Shown here piece after piece: positions 43,446 through 53,524 of a stretch of 59,502 nt of DNA (positions within the stretch are counted from its first letter, which is position 1; each line of letters opens with the position of its first letter). Below the pieces are notes generated by a model that saw only the letters and a list, made by a program, of their open reading frames with translations, was not told the DNA's origin and made no database searches. Made by a program: the position numbers and the translations under genes. This DNA comes from Candidatus Gastranaerophilales bacterium. GTDB taxonomy: Bacteria; Cyanobacteriota; Vampirovibrionia; Gastranaerophilales; Gastranaerophilaceae. The stretch lies in the NCBI GenBank assembly GCA_947624645.1, contig CANQLG010000011.1:1-59502 (forward strand), in the 5' to 3' direction.

Positions 43446-44093
43446 TTGAAAGAAATTATCAGTGCAAAACAAGCCGCAAAACTGATAAAAAGTAATTCAA
43501 CCGTTATGGTTGGCGGGTTTTTAAGCTGCGGCGCTCCCGATAAAATTCTTGATGAACTTGTTAATGAAAATATAAAAAACTTAACAATGATTTGCAATGA
43601 TACTTCATTTGAAGATGTTGATAAGGGTAAACTTATTAAAAACGGTCATGTTAAAAAAGTTATTACTACCCATATAGGTACAAATCCCGTAACCGGAGCT
43701 AAAATGCAATCCGGTGAAATAGAAGTTGAGTTTTATCCGATGGGTACCTTAGTGGAAAAAATTCATGCCAAAGGTTCGGGGCTTGGCGGTGTTCTTACCC
43801 CGACAGGTATCGGTACTGTTTTGGAAGAGGGTAAACAAATAGTAGAAATAAAAGGCAAAAAATATATCTTTGAAGAGCCTTTAGGTGCTGATTTTGCTAT
43901 TATCTACGGGACAAAAGTTGATATATACGGCAATGTTTGCTTTGAAGGTACTACAAGAAATTTTAACACATCTATGGCAACTGCCGCAGATGTCGTTATA
44001 GTTCAGGCAGATGAGCTTGTTGAATGCCTTAATCCCAATGAAGTTGTAATCCCTGGGATTTTTATTGATTATATCGTTAAAAGAGAGAGTTGA
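43446..44093 (+). CDS. CoA-transferase subunit A (3-oxoacid/acetate type)
   Basis: A 215-residue alpha subunit of a class I CoA-transferase: LKEIISAKQAAKLIKSNSTVMVGGFLSCGAPD, KGSGLGGVLTPTGIGT, and LGADFAIIYGTKVDIYGNVCFEGTTRNFNTSMATAADVVIVQAD. A TTG at 43446 after AGAGGG gives the family length; the GTG at 43404 adds 14 unconserved residues. The beta subunit overlaps nothing but begins four bases after the stop. The enzyme moves CoA between acetyl- or butyryl-CoA and acetoacetate or acetate; the substrate is not certain. Divergent from the pfl operon, with a shared 160-bp control region. Confidence 0.88.
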   Translation: MKEIISAKQAAKLIKSNSTVMVGGFLSCGAPDKILDELVNENIKNLTMICNDTSFEDVDKGKLIKNGHVKKVITTHIGTNPVTGAKMQSGEIEVEFYPMGTLVEKIHAKGSGLGGVLTPTGIGTVLEEGKQIVEIKGKKYIFEEPLGADFAIIYGTKVDIYGNVCFEGTTRNFNTSMATAADVVIVQADELVECLNPNEVVIPGIFIDYIVKRES

Positions 44094-44097
44094 TAAA

Positions 44098-44778
44098 ATG
44101 ACTTTAACTGCTGATAACCTTTCAAAAGATAAAATAAAAGAAATAATTGCAAAGCGTATAGCAAAAGAGTTTCATCCTAATGATATTGTAACTCTCGGAA
44201 TCGGGCTCCCGACTGAGGCTGCAAATTATATTGATGAGAATATGCATATAATATTTCAATCCGAAAACGGTATTTTGGGTATGGGAAAAAATCAAAAAGG
44301 CCCGAGATATAATACAAAAATAGTTAATGCGGGCGGAACATACGTTGAGGTTAATAAAGGTGCAAGTTTTTATGATTCTCAAATGGCTTTTACCATTATG
44401 CGTGGCGGGCATATTGATGTAACAGTACTGGGGGCATTACAAGTTGATGCCGAAGGTTCTATCGCAAGCTGGCAAATCCCAGGTAAATTTGTACCGGGTA
44501 TAGGCGGGTCTATGGACTTAATTGTAGGCTCTAAAAAAGTTATTGTTGCCATGACACATACTTCTAAACAGGAATCCAAAATCGTTAAAAAATGTACCCT
44601 GCCTTTAACCGCTTATCGTCAGGTAGATATAATTGTTACCGAAAGAGCAGTATTTCAGGTTGCAAAAGATGGTCTTATCCTTACTGAAATTAATCCGCTG
44701 TTTTCTGTTCAAGATATTAAAAATTCGACTGATGCAGACTTTTTTATAAGTAAATCCCTTATATCAATGCAAATTTAG
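44098..44778 (+). CDS. CoA-transferase subunit B
   Basis: A 226-residue beta subunit with the catalytic glutamate motif SENGILGMG (about 58-66; E59 forms the CoA thioester) and the GGHIDVTVLGALQVDAEGSIASWQIPG stretch. The ATG at 44098 follows GAGAGAG directly after subunit A; the longer frame start at 44065 is inside subunit A and unlikely. It converges with the radical SAM gene, overlapping four bases. Confidence 0.9.
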   Translation: MTLTADNLSKDKIKEIIAKRIAKEFHPNDIVTLGIGLPTEAANYIDENMHIIFQSENGILGMGKNQKGPRYNTKIVNAGGTYVEVNKGASFYDSQMAFTIMRGGHIDVTVLGALQVDAEGSIASWQIPGKFVPGIGGSMDLIVGSKKVIVAMTHTSKQESKIVKKCTLPLTAYRQVDIIVTERAVFQVAKDGLILTEINPLFSVQDIKNSTDADFFISKSLISMQI

Positions 44779-45758
44779 GCTTTTCCTTCCTTTAAAATTT
44801 GCTTAACATAATCGCATATATTCATTTCAATACCTTTTGAAGCTGAATATTTTTCCGCTTCGTTTATGATATTATAATAATGCTGCGGTATGATAAATTC
44901 ATCTCTGTCTACAATATGAAGTATATCTCTATAATCAATATCTATATCAAAAAAGTTTATATTTAATTCGCTTACTATATCTATGAATTTTTTTAATTCT
45001 TCTATGTTATCATTAATGCCTTTTACGATAATATATTTCATAAACATTATATAGTTATGCTGCATTAATTTTTTAATATTTTCGATAACAATATCAAAAG
45101 CATCAACCTGTTTAATTTTAAGAAAAGTTTCTCTTGTTCCGCAATCTAATGATATACCAAATGCAATATTGCCTTTATTTTCAAATTTATCAAAAGAATC
45201 CAAATATTTTATACCGTTAGTTAAGATTTTAACATTTTTGCAATTGTTGTTTATAAGTTCATTAACAATATCGTCAAATTCTTCAAGACAAGAAATATTT
45301 CCGCCTTGAAAATCAACTTTGATATTTTCTTTATCAATCATATTGCTCTTATATAAACTTTTTATTACATTTGACAATCGATAATTATTTTCAATGTTTT
45401 TCCATATTAACTTTTGCGAGCAATATAAACAATTGCAATCACAATTTTTAAAATGGTTAACAATTATATAATTAAATTTCTTTTTCTTTTTAAATATTTT
45501 TTGAAAAATATTTGGTTTTGGGCTCGAAACTTTTTCTTTGTATTCAATACATCCCTTGCATTCATTTGGGATTATTCCCTGAGCTAACATATCCATAAAA
45601 TATTTTTGCCTTTTTAGAATATCTTTTTTATTTAAGACTTGATTATAATCTTCAATTTTATAGCCGGGACCTTCTCCCCAAGCACAACAAAAATTAACCC
45701 TGTCAGGCAAAAAATTTAAAGTAGATTCTAATCTTTCGCAATAATATGATTTTTCCAT
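44775..45758 (-). CDS. Radical SAM protein linked to a sugar aminotransferase
   Basis: A 327-residue radical SAM protein: C106-x3-C110-x2-C113 (NCDCNCLYC), QGGNISCLEEFDDIV, ILTNGI, GISLDCGTRETF, and IIVKGINDNIEELK. N-terminal cysteines (CCAW, ECKGC) suggest an extra iron-sulfur or metal site ahead of the barrel, an inverted form of the auxiliary-cluster idea. Substrate unknown. It lies 51 bp after a DegT aminotransferase, which points to modification of a sugar or surface glycan, an inference. The start at 45758 is preceded by TATAAT six bases upstream and no ribosome-binding site. Confidence 0.82.
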   Translation of the reverse strand: MEKSYYCERLESTLNFLPDRVNFCCAWGEGPGYKIEDYNQVLNKKDILKRQKYFMDMLAQGIIPNECKGCIEYKEKVSSPKPNIFQKIFKKKKKFNYIIVNHFKNCDCNCLYCSQKLIWKNIENNYRLSNVIKSLYKSNMIDKENIKVDFQGGNISCLEEFDDIVNELINNNCKNVKILTNGIKYLDSFDKFENKGNIAFGISLDCGTRETFLKIKQVDAFDIVIENIKKLMQHNYIMFMKYIIVKGINDNIEELKKFIDIVSELNINFFDIDIDYRDILHIVDRDEFIIPQHYYNIINEAEKYSASKGIEMNICDYVKQILKEGKA

Positions 45759-45764
45759 AAGATA

Positions 45765-45770
45765 ATTATA
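45765..45770 (-). promoter_or_regulatory. -10 box six bases before the radical SAM start
   Basis: TATAAT, then TATCTT, then ATG on the minus strand. Leaderless arrangement. Confidence 0.5.
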
Positions 45771-45809
45771 CACCAGTTTATAAAATAAAAACAATATAAA
45801 ACTTAAATT

Positions 45810-46895
45810 TTAATATTGGTTGATAATTTTGACTGTTTTTTTTACTTCATCTTCCGTCATAACAGGTGATATAGGAATTGATACAACTTCTTTATGAATT
45901 TTTTCGGTTATTGGTAAGGTTATACTGTTATATTCCTTATATGCACCTTGTTTATTTGGCGGTGTAGGATAATGTATATTTGTTTGAATGTCGTGTTTTT
46001 CAAGATATTTAATTAATTCATCTCTTCTTTCCGTTCGTATTACAAACACATGCCAAACATGTGAGTTTTCATTATATGTTTGAGGAAGTATTATATTGGG
46101 ATTGGTGATATTTCCCCTATAATATTTTGAAATTTTACGTCTTTTTTCATTATCTTCATCAAGGTATTTTAATTTGACATCCAATATTGCAGCTTGAATT
46201 TCATCAAGTCTTGAATTTATACCTTTATAAATATGATGATATTTATAATCGGAACCGTAGTTTGCAATTGCTCTAATTTTTACTGCAAGTTCATCATCAT
46301 TAGTTGTTACACATCCGCTATCACCCATACAACCTAAATTTTTACCGGGATAAAATGAAAAACCCGATGCATCACCGAGATTGCCCGTGTGTTTCCCTTG
46401 ATATATTGCTCCATGCGATTGGGCTGAATCTTCTATAACTTTTAAACCGTATTTTTTAGCTAACATCCATATTTTATCCATTTGAACAGCCTGCCCATAC
46501 AGATGAACAACCATTATTGCTTTTGTTTTTTCGGTTATTTTTTCTTCTATTAATTCAGGATTAATATTATATGTATTTATATCGGGTTCAACAAGTACAG
46601 GTGTACAACCGTTTTCCGAAATGGCTAAAATTGATGCTATATAGGTATTGGCAGGAACTATTATTTCATCACCGCTGCTAAATCCGTAGCCTCTTATTAT
46701 GAGATTTAAAGCATCTAACCCGTTTGCACATCCTATACAGTGCTTTACTCCTATATATTCGGCATAATGTTTTTCAAACAGTTTATTTTGTTCGCCTAAA
46801 ATATACCATCCGGAATCAAGTACTGATTTTATTCTCTCATCTATCTCGTTTCTGTATCTTTCATTTATTTTATATAAATCTAAAAACTTAATCAT
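45810..46895 (-). CDS. DegT/DnrJ/EryC1/StrS family aminotransferase
   Basis: A 361-residue PLP enzyme: G-rich NGLDAL (58-63), the PLP-contacting EDSAQSHGA (155-163) and the lysine motif [10 protein letters not shown] with K185. It is of the type that aminates keto-sugars for nucleotide-sugar and surface-glycan synthesis. AGGGG precedes the ATG at 46895. It starts 56 bp from the divergent MFS gene. Confidence 0.92.
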   Translation of the reverse strand: MIKFLDLYKINERYRNEIDERIKSVLDSGWYILGEQNKLFEKHYAEYIGVKHCIGCANGLDALNLIIRGYGFSSGDEIIVPANTYIASILAISENGCTPVLVEPDINTYNINPELIEEKITEKTKAIMVVHLYGQAVQMDKIWMLAKKYGLKVIEDSAQSHGAIYQGKHTGNLGDASGFSFYPGKNLGCMGDSGCVTTNDDELAVKIRAIANYGSDYKYHHIYKGINSRLDEIQAAILDVKLKYLDEDNEKRRKISKYYRGNITNPNIILPQTYNENSHVWHVFVIRTERRDELIKYLEKHDIQTNIHYPTPPNKQGAYKEYNSITLPITEKIHKEVVSIPISPVMTEDEVKKTVKIINQY

Positions 46896-46937
46896 ATATA
46901 TTAACCCCTGATTTTTATACTAGCATAATTTTTATGT

Positions 46938-46943
46938 TAATAT
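46938..46943 (+). promoter_or_regulatory. -10-like hexamer seven bases before the MFS start
   Basis: TAATAT, then CAATAAT, then ATG at 46951, with no Shine-Dalgarno sequence. Confidence 0.35.
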
Positions 46944-46950
46944 CAATAAT

Positions 46951-48165
46951 ATGAAATCGGTTTTTAGGGCGTTAAAATATAGAAATTTTAGGCTGTTTTT
47001 TCCGGGGTTGATGATAGCACAAATCGGGATGTGGACTCAAAATGTAGCTATTGCTTGGATAGTATATGATATTACAAAATCCCCGTTTGTTATGGGCACA
47101 ATTATGTTCTTGAGTGCACTGCCTTTATTCATAATTACACCTTTTGCGGGTGTTATTATTGATAAATTTGATAAACATAAATTGTTAAAAATTATACAAA
47201 ATTTACTGGCACTGCAAGCATTTTTGTTAGCTGTACTAACATTATCGGGTAATATAAATATATACAGTATTGCAATACTGGGGATTTTCCTTAATATTAT
47301 TGCTGCAATAGACAGCCCCCTAAGGCAGTCGATGTTTGTTTTGCTTGTTGATGATAAACATGACTTGAATAATGCGATAGCATTAAATGCTACATGTTTT
47401 AACGTAGCAAGACTTATAGGACCTGCGGCAGCAGGTATGCTTATTGCTTATGTAGGAGCCGGATTTTGTTTTCTTATTAACTTTCTATGTATAATTCCCG
47501 TTAATATTTTGGTACTTTTTATGAATATTAACGAAGAGAAAGATGAAAGAATTAAAAATGAAACTGTTTTGCAAGGGCTTCAAGAAGGTATAAAATATGT
47601 ACTATGTACTCCCAAGATAGGTTTATTATTAATATACATAGCACTTTTTAGTTTCTTAGGGATGACATATCCAATGTTAATGCCCATTTATACTGCTGAT
47701 ATACTTCATAAAAATGCCGATACACTGGGATTTTTAATGAGTGTGGCAGGTATTGGCGCTATTTGTGTATCTTTAATTCTCGCCGCTAAATCTTCGGTTA
47801 AAGGATTAAAAACCTTCCTCTCTGTTTCCGTGTTCGCTTTCGGAATAGGATTTGTTATTCTCGGAATTTCAAATTGCTATTTTTTGGATCTTTTTGCAAT
47901 GTTATTGGTCGGACTTGGCACCATCGGTACTTTAACTTCAATCAATACATTGATTCAAGCGGTTGTTGCAGATGATATAAGAGGCAGGGTAATGAGTATT
48001 CATTCTATTTGTTATTTGGGTACGGTTTCAGTCAGCAACTTCTTTGCAGGCTCTTTTACCCATATTTTAGGTATAGCCTCCGCCTTGTTATATCTGGGAA
48101 TTCTATTAATTCTAATTAGTATTATTTTCTTTTTTAAACTCAAAAAATATAATTATATTCAATAA
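46951..48165 (+). CDS. MFS transporter (EntS/MFS_3-type)
   Basis: A 404-residue permease with about 12 membrane helices. The N-terminus FRALKYRNFRLFFPGLMIAQIGMWTQNVAIAWIVYDITKSPFVMG and the loop DRFDKHK-like IDKFDKHKLL are typical of the MFS_3 group, which exports siderophores or drugs. The substrate is not indicated. It lies next to the aminotransferase/radical SAM pair in the opposite direction and could export their product, though that is only suggested by position. Confidence 0.9.
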   Translation: MKSVFRALKYRNFRLFFPGLMIAQIGMWTQNVAIAWIVYDITKSPFVMGTIMFLSALPLFIITPFAGVIIDKFDKHKLLKIIQNLLALQAFLLAVLTLSGNINIYSIAILGIFLNIIAAIDSPLRQSMFVLLVDDKHDLNNAIALNATCFNVARLIGPAAAGMLIAYVGAGFCFLINFLCIIPVNILVLFMNINEEKDERIKNETVLQGLQEGIKYVLCTPKIGLLLIYIALFSFLGMTYPMLMPIYTADILHKNADTLGFLMSVAGIGAICVSLILAAKSSVKGLKTFLSVSVFAFGIGFVILGISNCYFLDLFAMLLVGLGTIGTLTSINTLIQAVVADDIRGRVMSIHSICYLGTVSVSNFFAGSFTHILGIASALLYLGILLILISIIFFFKLKKYNYIQ

Positions 48166-48176
48166 TATTTTAAATT

Positions 48177-48404
48177 TTATATTTGTTTTTCTCGTCTGTA
48201 ATTTTGTAAATATAAGAATATTCTTTCTTTAAATATAATAAAGAATACGCCGACACCCACAAGCATAATCGTATTTATAAATATAAATAAAATTATTTTA
48301 TTTCCGCTTAACAATAACGGCATATTAAAGTATATGACGCTAAATAACATTGATAATGCCAGTAATATAAAAATTACCGAAAAACATGCTGCAAATTTAT
48401 GCAT
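48177..48404 (-). CDS. Small hypothetical membrane protein
   Basis: A 75-residue protein with two membrane segments (about 5-30 and 38-60) and a basic C-terminus (NYRREKQI). No family. AGGAAG is upstream of the ATG. It converges with the MFS gene, 11 bp apart. Confidence 0.6.
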   Translation of the reverse strand: MHKFAACFSVIFILLALSMLFSVIYFNMPLLLSGNKIILFIFINTIMLVGVGVFFIIFKERIFLYLQNYRREKQI

Positions 48405-48542
48405 ACAAAACCGCCTTTTCTTCCTTAAATTAAAAATGTGACACTAAAAAATGAAACACTCACTTCAGGTGTCAGATGAATAAGAAGATAAACAGTTTAA
48501 TAATATTTTTCTCATACCGCAATTATAACATGATTTTTAAAT

Positions 48543-48577
48543 AAAAAAAAGCCCCCTTATTTTAAGGGAGCTTTTTT
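48543..48577 (-). terminator. Rho-independent terminator of clpC
   Basis: AGC-CCCTTA/TAAGGG-GCT stem with one mismatch and loop TTT, flanked by A8 and T6; on the minus strand it ends in T8 just after clpC. Confidence 0.8.
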
Positions 48578-48595
48578 ATTAAGTTTTATTCTATA

Positions 48596-51037
48596 TTATG
48601 CTTTCTCACATTCAAAGACTATTTTTTCGTCTTTGAGCTTTAAGACTATTTTATTACCTTCGGAATATTTTCCGGATAATATTTCTTCGGCTAAACCATC
48701 TTCTATTCGTTTTTGAATTAACCTTCTTAATGGTCTTGCTCCGTATGCTTCCGAATATCCGGCTTCACCTAAATAATCTTTTACTTCTTCCGTTACTTCT
48801 ATTGTTAAATTCTTTGATTCTAAACGTTTAAATAAATCATTAAGCATCAAATCAACAATTTCACGTATTTCCGGTTTAGATAAATGCGCAAATACTATGA
48901 TATCGTCTATTCTGTTTAAAAATTCCGGACGGAATGCTTTTTTCATTTCTTCCATAACGGTATCTTTTAATTTTTCGTATTTATCTTTTTGTTCATCTTC
49001 CGCAACACTAAATCCGAGCCTGCTTGTATTTGTTATCATACTTGCACCTACGTTGCTGGTCATGATTATGATTGTATTTTTAAAGTTAATATGTCTGCCT
49101 TTAGAATCAGTTAATCGACCGTCATCCAGTATTTGAAGCATTATATTAAATACATCCGGATGTGCTTTTTCGATTTCATCAAAAAGAATTACGCTGTACG
49201 GTTTCTTTCTGATTAATTCGGTCAAATGCCCGCCGTCATCGTAGCCTACGTACCCCGGAGGTGAGCCGATTAATTTTGCGGTTGAATGCTTTTCCATAAA
49301 TTCTGACATATCAACACGTATCATATTATCTTCACTGCCAAATACAGCTTCTGCCAATGCTTTAGCAAGCTCGGTTTTACCTACGCCCGTAGGCCCTGAA
49401 AATATAAAGCTTCCGATGGGTCTATTAGGTGATTTTAACCCGACTCTTGCACGCCTTATGGCTTTTGATAACGCTACAACCGCTTGATCTTGACCGATTA
49501 CTCTCTTATGTAGAGTTTCTTCAAGCTTTAATAGTCTTTCGCTTTCACCCTCTGTAATTTTTGTTGTAGGTATACCTGTCATCATACTAACAACTTGGGC
49601 TACCTGCTCTGCTGTGACAACCGGCTTATTTTCTTCGTTATCTTCTCTCCATTTTGCCGACATTTCACGGATTCTTTCTTTTAAATCCGCTTCATCATCT
49701 CTCAAGTTTGATGCTGTTTCAAACTCTTGATTTCTTATGGCATCTTCTTTTTGCTTTATTATTTCTTTAAGCTGCTTTTCTAACTCTTTACCTTCAGGAG
49801 GAAGCGCACTTGTTTGGATTCTTAATTTTGATGCAGCTTCATCTATTATATCTATTGCTTTATCAGGTAAAAATCTGTCTGTTATATATTTATATGAAAG
49901 TTCGGTTGCAGCTACTATTGCTTCATCAGAAATAGTCAGTTTATGGTGTTCTTCATATTTAGGCTTTAACCCCTTTATGATTTCAATGGTATCTTCTACC
50001 GATGGTTCTTCAATTATTATGGGTTGGAATCGTCTTTCCAATGCAGGATCTTTTTCTACGTATTTTCTGTATTCGTCGGAGGTTGTTGCACCTATTACCT
50101 GTATTTCACCTCTTGATAAAGCAGGCTTTAATATATTAGCCGCATCTATTGCGCCTTCTGCTGCCCCTGCTCCGATTAGGGTATGCATTTCGTCTATTAT
50201 TAATATAATATTTCCTGCCTGACGAATTTCATCCATTATCTTTTTCAGACGTTCTTCAAATTCACCTCTGTATTTGGTACCTGCTACCAATAGCCCCATA
50301 TCAAGCTGAATAACTTTTTTTCCGTCTAATATATCAGGTACTTCAGAATTTACTATTCGTGCAGCTAAACCTTCCACTACTGCCGTCTTACCGACACCCG
50401 GTTCTCCCAATAGTACGGGATTATTTTTAGTCCTTCTTGCAAGAATTTGTATAACACGTTCTATTTCTTTTTCTCTGCCGACAACAGGGTCAAGACGCTG
50501 TTCTTGGGCAGCTAATGTTAAATCAGTACCAAACTCATCCAAACTTGGGGTCTTTGTTTTACCGGAACTTGAAGTTGATGCGGTTGATGTCTGGGTAGGC
50601 TTTGTTTCGCCCAGCATTTTTATGACATTGCTTCTTACCTTGTTTAAATCAACGCCCAAGTTTTCCAATACTCTTGCGGCTACACCTTCACCTTCACGAA
50701 TCAAACCTAATAACAGGTGTTCCGTTCCAATATAATTATGCCCTAATTGTCTTGCCTCATCCCATGATAACTCTAATACTCTTTTTGCCCTAGGCGTAAA
50801 AGGAATTTCTACTGCCACAAATCCCGAACCCCTGCCTATAATTTTTTCAACCTCAACTCGAGCATCTTTTAATGTTACACCCATTGTCTTTAATGTTTTG
50901 GCTGCAACTCCGGTGCCCTCGCCGATTAACCCGAGCAATACCTGCTCTGTACCTACAAAATTATGACCTAGTCTTCTCGCTTCTTCTTGAGCCAGCATTA
51001 TTACTTTTATAGCCTTCTCGGTAAAACGTTCAAACAT
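48596..51037 (-). CDS. clpC: ATP-dependent Clp protease ATP-binding subunit ClpC
   Basis: An 813-residue Hsp100 unfoldase that feeds ClpP. It opens [20 protein letters not shown] with two N-domain repeats (about 1-145), the first AAA+ with [10 protein letters not shown], the UVR-like linker [25 protein letters not shown], the second AAA+ with [10 protein letters not shown] and SEFMEKHS, and a D2 C-terminal domain. This N-terminus and the [22 protein letters not shown] segment are almost those of cyanobacterial ClpC. The first linker ([16 protein letters not shown]) is Ser/Thr-rich. It is apparently alone in its transcript. Confidence 0.97.
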   Translation of the reverse strand: MFERFTEKAIKVIMLAQEEARRLGHNFVGTEQVLLGLIGEGTGVAAKTLKTMGVTLKDARVEVEKIIGRGSGFVAVEIPFTPRAKRVLELSWDEARQLGHNYIGTEHLLLGLIREGEGVAARVLENLGVDLNKVRSNVIKMLGETKPTQTSTASTSSSGKTKTPSLDEFGTDLTLAAQEQRLDPVVGREKEIERVIQILARRTKNNPVLLGEPGVGKTAVVEGLAARIVNSEVPDILDGKKVIQLDMGLLVAGTKYRGEFEERLKKIMDEIRQAGNIILIIDEMHTLIGAGAAEGAIDAANILKPALSRGEIQVIGATTSDEYRKYVEKDPALERRFQPIIIEEPSVEDTIEIIKGLKPKYEEHHKLTISDEAIVAATELSYKYITDRFLPDKAIDIIDEAASKLRIQTSALPPEGKELEKQLKEIIKQKEDAIRNQEFETASNLRDDEADLKERIREMSAKWREDNEENKPVVTAEQVAQVVSMMTGIPTTKITEGESERLLKLEETLHKRVIGQDQAVVALSKAIRRARVGLKSPNRPIGSFIFSGPTGVGKTELAKALAEAVFGSEDNMIRVDMSEFMEKHSTAKLIGSPPGYVGYDDGGHLTELIRKKPYSVILFDEIEKAHPDVFNIMLQILDDGRLTDSKGRHINFKNTIIIMTSNVGASMITNTSRLGFSVAEDEQKDKYEKLKDTVMEEMKKAFRPEFLNRIDDIIVFAHLSKPEIREIVDLMLNDLFKRLESKNLTIEVTEEVKDYLGEAGYSEAYGARPLRRLIQKRIEDGLAEEILSGKYSEGNKIVLKLKDEKIVFECEKA

Positions 51038-51100
51038 TACTTTGCTTCTCCTAATAAGACTCTATATTATATATTTTACATCATAATATAAATTATACAA

Positions 51101-51700
51101 TCAGTTGGTTAATTTTTTTAGCTTATTTTTTGCCGGAATATATTCTCCTGTTGGTTCATTTGCTTTTTTGTATTCGGAGATTGCTTCTTTATATTTATTT
51201 TCTTCTTCGTATATTTCTCCCAGCATATAATGAGTTTCGGGATCGTTATAAAATATATCTAAACTCTTTTGTAACATATTTTTGGCAATCTCGTTATATC
51301 TGTTATTTTTTAGTACTCTTGCACTGTATTTATATATTTCTTTGTTATATTTTTCTAAATATTTTTGATTTTCCATTATTTTTTTTATATATGATTTTCT
51401 GTCATATTTAAATAACATTTCTAAATCTTGTTCATAATAATTTCTGATTTGAAAATATGTTGGAGCTTTGAAATTTTTATTTTCTATTATCGAGATTAGC
51501 GATAATAGCCATTCTGCAAAAGAAGAACTGCCTTTTATCAGATTAAGTATTACTTTTGCTTGTTCTGTTTCTCCCGATAAAAATTTACAGTAGGCTTCTC
51601 CTACTGTAAATCCTGCTTTCTTAAAATTCTGATATGCTTCTTCCAGATTCCCTTTTTCCAAGGCTTCTATGCTTTGATATTTATATTCCGTCTGATGCAT
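51101..51700 (-). CDS. TPR-repeat protein
   Basis: A 199-residue helical protein: YQSIEALEKGNLEEAYQNFKKAGF (about 10-33) and YNDPETHYMLGEIYEEENKYKEAISEYKKANEPTGEYIPAKNKLKKL (about 150-195) are TPR units. No signal peptide is seen. It overlaps the end of the upstream exported TPR protein by 20 bases, so the two are coupled and probably act together. Confidence 0.8.
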   Translation of the reverse strand: MHQTEYKYQSIEALEKGNLEEAYQNFKKAGFTVGEAYCKFLSGETEQAKVILNLIKGSSSFAEWLLSLISIIENKNFKAPTYFQIRNYYEQDLEMLFKYDRKSYIKKIMENQKYLEKYNKEIYKYSARVLKNNRYNEIAKNMLQKSLDIFYNDPETHYMLGEIYEEENKYKEAISEYKKANEPTGEYIPAKNKLKKLTN

Positions 51701-52259
51701 TGATTTCCGTTTGCTTCATCTTTATACGCTCTTGTCTTATAAATTCTTGAGCATCAGGGTGTATATTATTTGCATAACTGCCATTTATCAGATTTTCTAT
51801 TTGAACGGTTTGTTCGTCTTTTTCTACTACTTCATCTTTTTTATTAAAATATTCTTCTAAAAACGCATTCGGATCTGCTTTTAATTTCTTTATTTCATCC
51901 AATGTGAAATTTTGATATTTACATTTTTCAACATTTTCCATACATAGTTCAGCTTGAATGGCGTATGATGTTAATTTGGGTACGGTATTTAATGTTACTA
52001 CTTTTTCGAATGCCTCATGTGCTTCAGGCTTCATAGCTATATTCATATATGAATTCCCAAGATAATACCACGCCGTTGCACTATTAGGATCTTTTTGCGT
52101 ATATAGCTTTAGGTCTGATATACAACCCAGGTAATTTTTATCTTTGTATTTTTTTATTGCGCTCTTTATCGCAGCCGTATCTTCGGCTCCGATTACTTGT
52201 ATACCGCTCATCATTATTCCCGTTAAAAGAATTAATCCGACTATAAATCCTTTTTTCAT
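51681..52259 (-). CDS. Exported TPR protein
   Basis: A 192-residue protein with a Sec signal peptide (MKKGFIVGLILLTGIMMSGIQVIGA/EDT) and two TPR-like units: IKSAIKKYKDKNYLGCISDLKLYTQKDPNSATAWYYLGNSYMNIAMKPEAHEAFEKVVTLN. It is likely periplasmic and involved in assembly of an envelope complex. AGAGGATG precedes the ATG and a good promoter lies upstream. Confidence 0.8.
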   Translation of the reverse strand: MKKGFIVGLILLTGIMMSGIQVIGAEDTAAIKSAIKKYKDKNYLGCISDLKLYTQKDPNSATAWYYLGNSYMNIAMKPEAHEAFEKVVTLNTVPKLTSYAIQAELCMENVEKCKYQNFTLDEIKKLKADPNAFLEEYFNKKDEVVEKDEQTVQIENLINGSYANNIHPDAQEFIRQERIKMKQTEINASDGI

Positions 52260-52283
52260 ATATCATCCTCTTATATTTCTCTT

Positions 52284-52311
52284 ATTATAAATTATATACC
52301 CAATTTATCAA
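52284..52311 (-). promoter_or_regulatory. Promoter of the TPR operon
   Basis: On the minus strand TTGATA (52306-52311), 16-bp spacer, TATAAT (52284-52289), 24 bases before the start at 52259. Confidence 0.65.
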
Positions 52312-52491
52312 AAATCCTAATTTTATTTACATTATATATGTTACATTTAATTATCCTTTCTATTATACTCAATTTAATTGAATTTTCATTTTTTTATACT
52401 TTAAAAGATGTATATATTTTTTTATTTAGTATATTAACTTTTGTAACATGTGTATAATGATATATATGTTTGTTGAATATGGGAGAGAGAA

Positions 52492-52722
52492 ATGAAAATT
52501 AAAATAAAGGAAACCGTAAAGTCCAAAAAAGGTTGGAGCTTATATAAACTTGCTCAAGTTTTAAATCTTCCGCAGCAAACCGTATATTCTTGGGCATCAG
52601 GCAGAACTCAGCCGTCTTATGAAAATATGGACAGATTGTGTGAAACTATCTGTTGTTCAATCGGTGAATTATTTGAAGCGGAACCTGTTCAACAAAAACT
52701 TAATCTTGTTGTTAATCAATAG
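52492..52722 (+). CDS. XRE-family HTH regulator
   Basis: A 76-residue DNA-binding protein: KIKETVKSKKGWSLYKLAQVLNLPQQTVYSWASGRTQPSYENMDRLCETICCSIGELFE is a complete Cro/C1-type helix-turn-helix domain. The ribosome-binding site GGGAGAGAG and TATAAT at 52453-52458 precede it. It converges with tlyA, overlapping 11 bases. Its target is unknown. Confidence 0.9.
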   Translation: MKIKIKETVKSKKGWSLYKLAQVLNLPQQTVYSWASGRTQPSYENMDRLCETICCSIGELFEAEPVQQKLNLVVNQ

Positions 52723-53524
52723 CCAAAGTCTTTTGTGCAGTGTCAACTGTTTCTTGAACGTTAATGTTGTTTGGGTGTTCTTCTGCAGTTAAATATATAA
52801 GATATTCTATATTCCCTTTGGCTCCCTTAATTGGCGAGTATGTCAGTCCTTTAGGGTATAAATTTATTCCCTTGCAATAATCAATAATTTTATTTATGAC
52901 TTCAGTATGGATTTGTTTTTCTCTTACTATTCCGTTTTTCCCGACTTGCTCTTTTCCCGCTTCAAACTGTGGCTTTATTAATGATACTATTTCAGCTTCT
53001 TTTTTTGATAATTTTTTTATATTTTCAAGTACTTTTGTTATTGATATAAAAGATAAATCCATTGTAATAAAATCTGCGGTTTCATCTTGCTCATCATAAA
53101 TATCGGAATAGCTGCAATTTTTGATATTAATTTTTTCAATTACTTTTACTCTCTTATCTGTTCTCAGTTTCCAAGCGATTTGTCCGTATCCTACATCAAT
53201 ACTGTATACTTTTTTTGCACCGTTTTGAAGCATGCAGTCAGTAAATCCGCCTGTTGAAGCACCTGCATCCATACATATTTTATTATTTAAATCTATACCA
53301 AATTCTTTTATCGCTTTTTCCAGCTTATATCCGCCTCGTGATACATAAGGCATCATTTTTATTTCTATTTTGGTATTCTCTTTTAATTCCAATTGATATC
53401 CCGCTTTGGTTATTATATTGCCGTCTATTTTAACATCCCCTGCCATGATTGCAGCTTGAGCTTTACTTTTTGTATCAAAATAACCTCTATCGGTCAGTAT
53501 TTTATCCAATCGTTCCTTTGTCAT
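52712..53524 (-). CDS. tlyA: TlyA family rRNA 2'-O-methyltransferase
   Basis: A 270-residue protein with an N-terminal S4 RNA-binding domain (RLDKILTDRGYFDTKSKAQAAIMAGDVKIDG) and an FtsJ-like methyltransferase (CMDAGASTGGFTDCMLQNGAKKVYSIDVGYGQI). TlyA methylates 16S and 23S rRNA. Its start overlaps the tatD stop by one base, so it is coupled to tatD. Confidence 0.93.
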   Translation of the reverse strand: MTKERLDKILTDRGYFDTKSKAQAAIMAGDVKIDGNIITKAGYQLELKENTKIEIKMMPYVSRGGYKLEKAIKEFGIDLNNKICMDAGASTGGFTDCMLQNGAKKVYSIDVGYGQIAWKLRTDKRVKVIEKINIKNCSYSDIYDEQDETADFITMDLSFISITKVLENIKKLSKKEAEIVSLIKPQFEAGKEQVGKNGIVREKQIHTEVINKIIDYCKGINLYPKGLTYSPIKGAKGNIEYLIYLTAEEHPNNINVQETVDTAQKTLAID

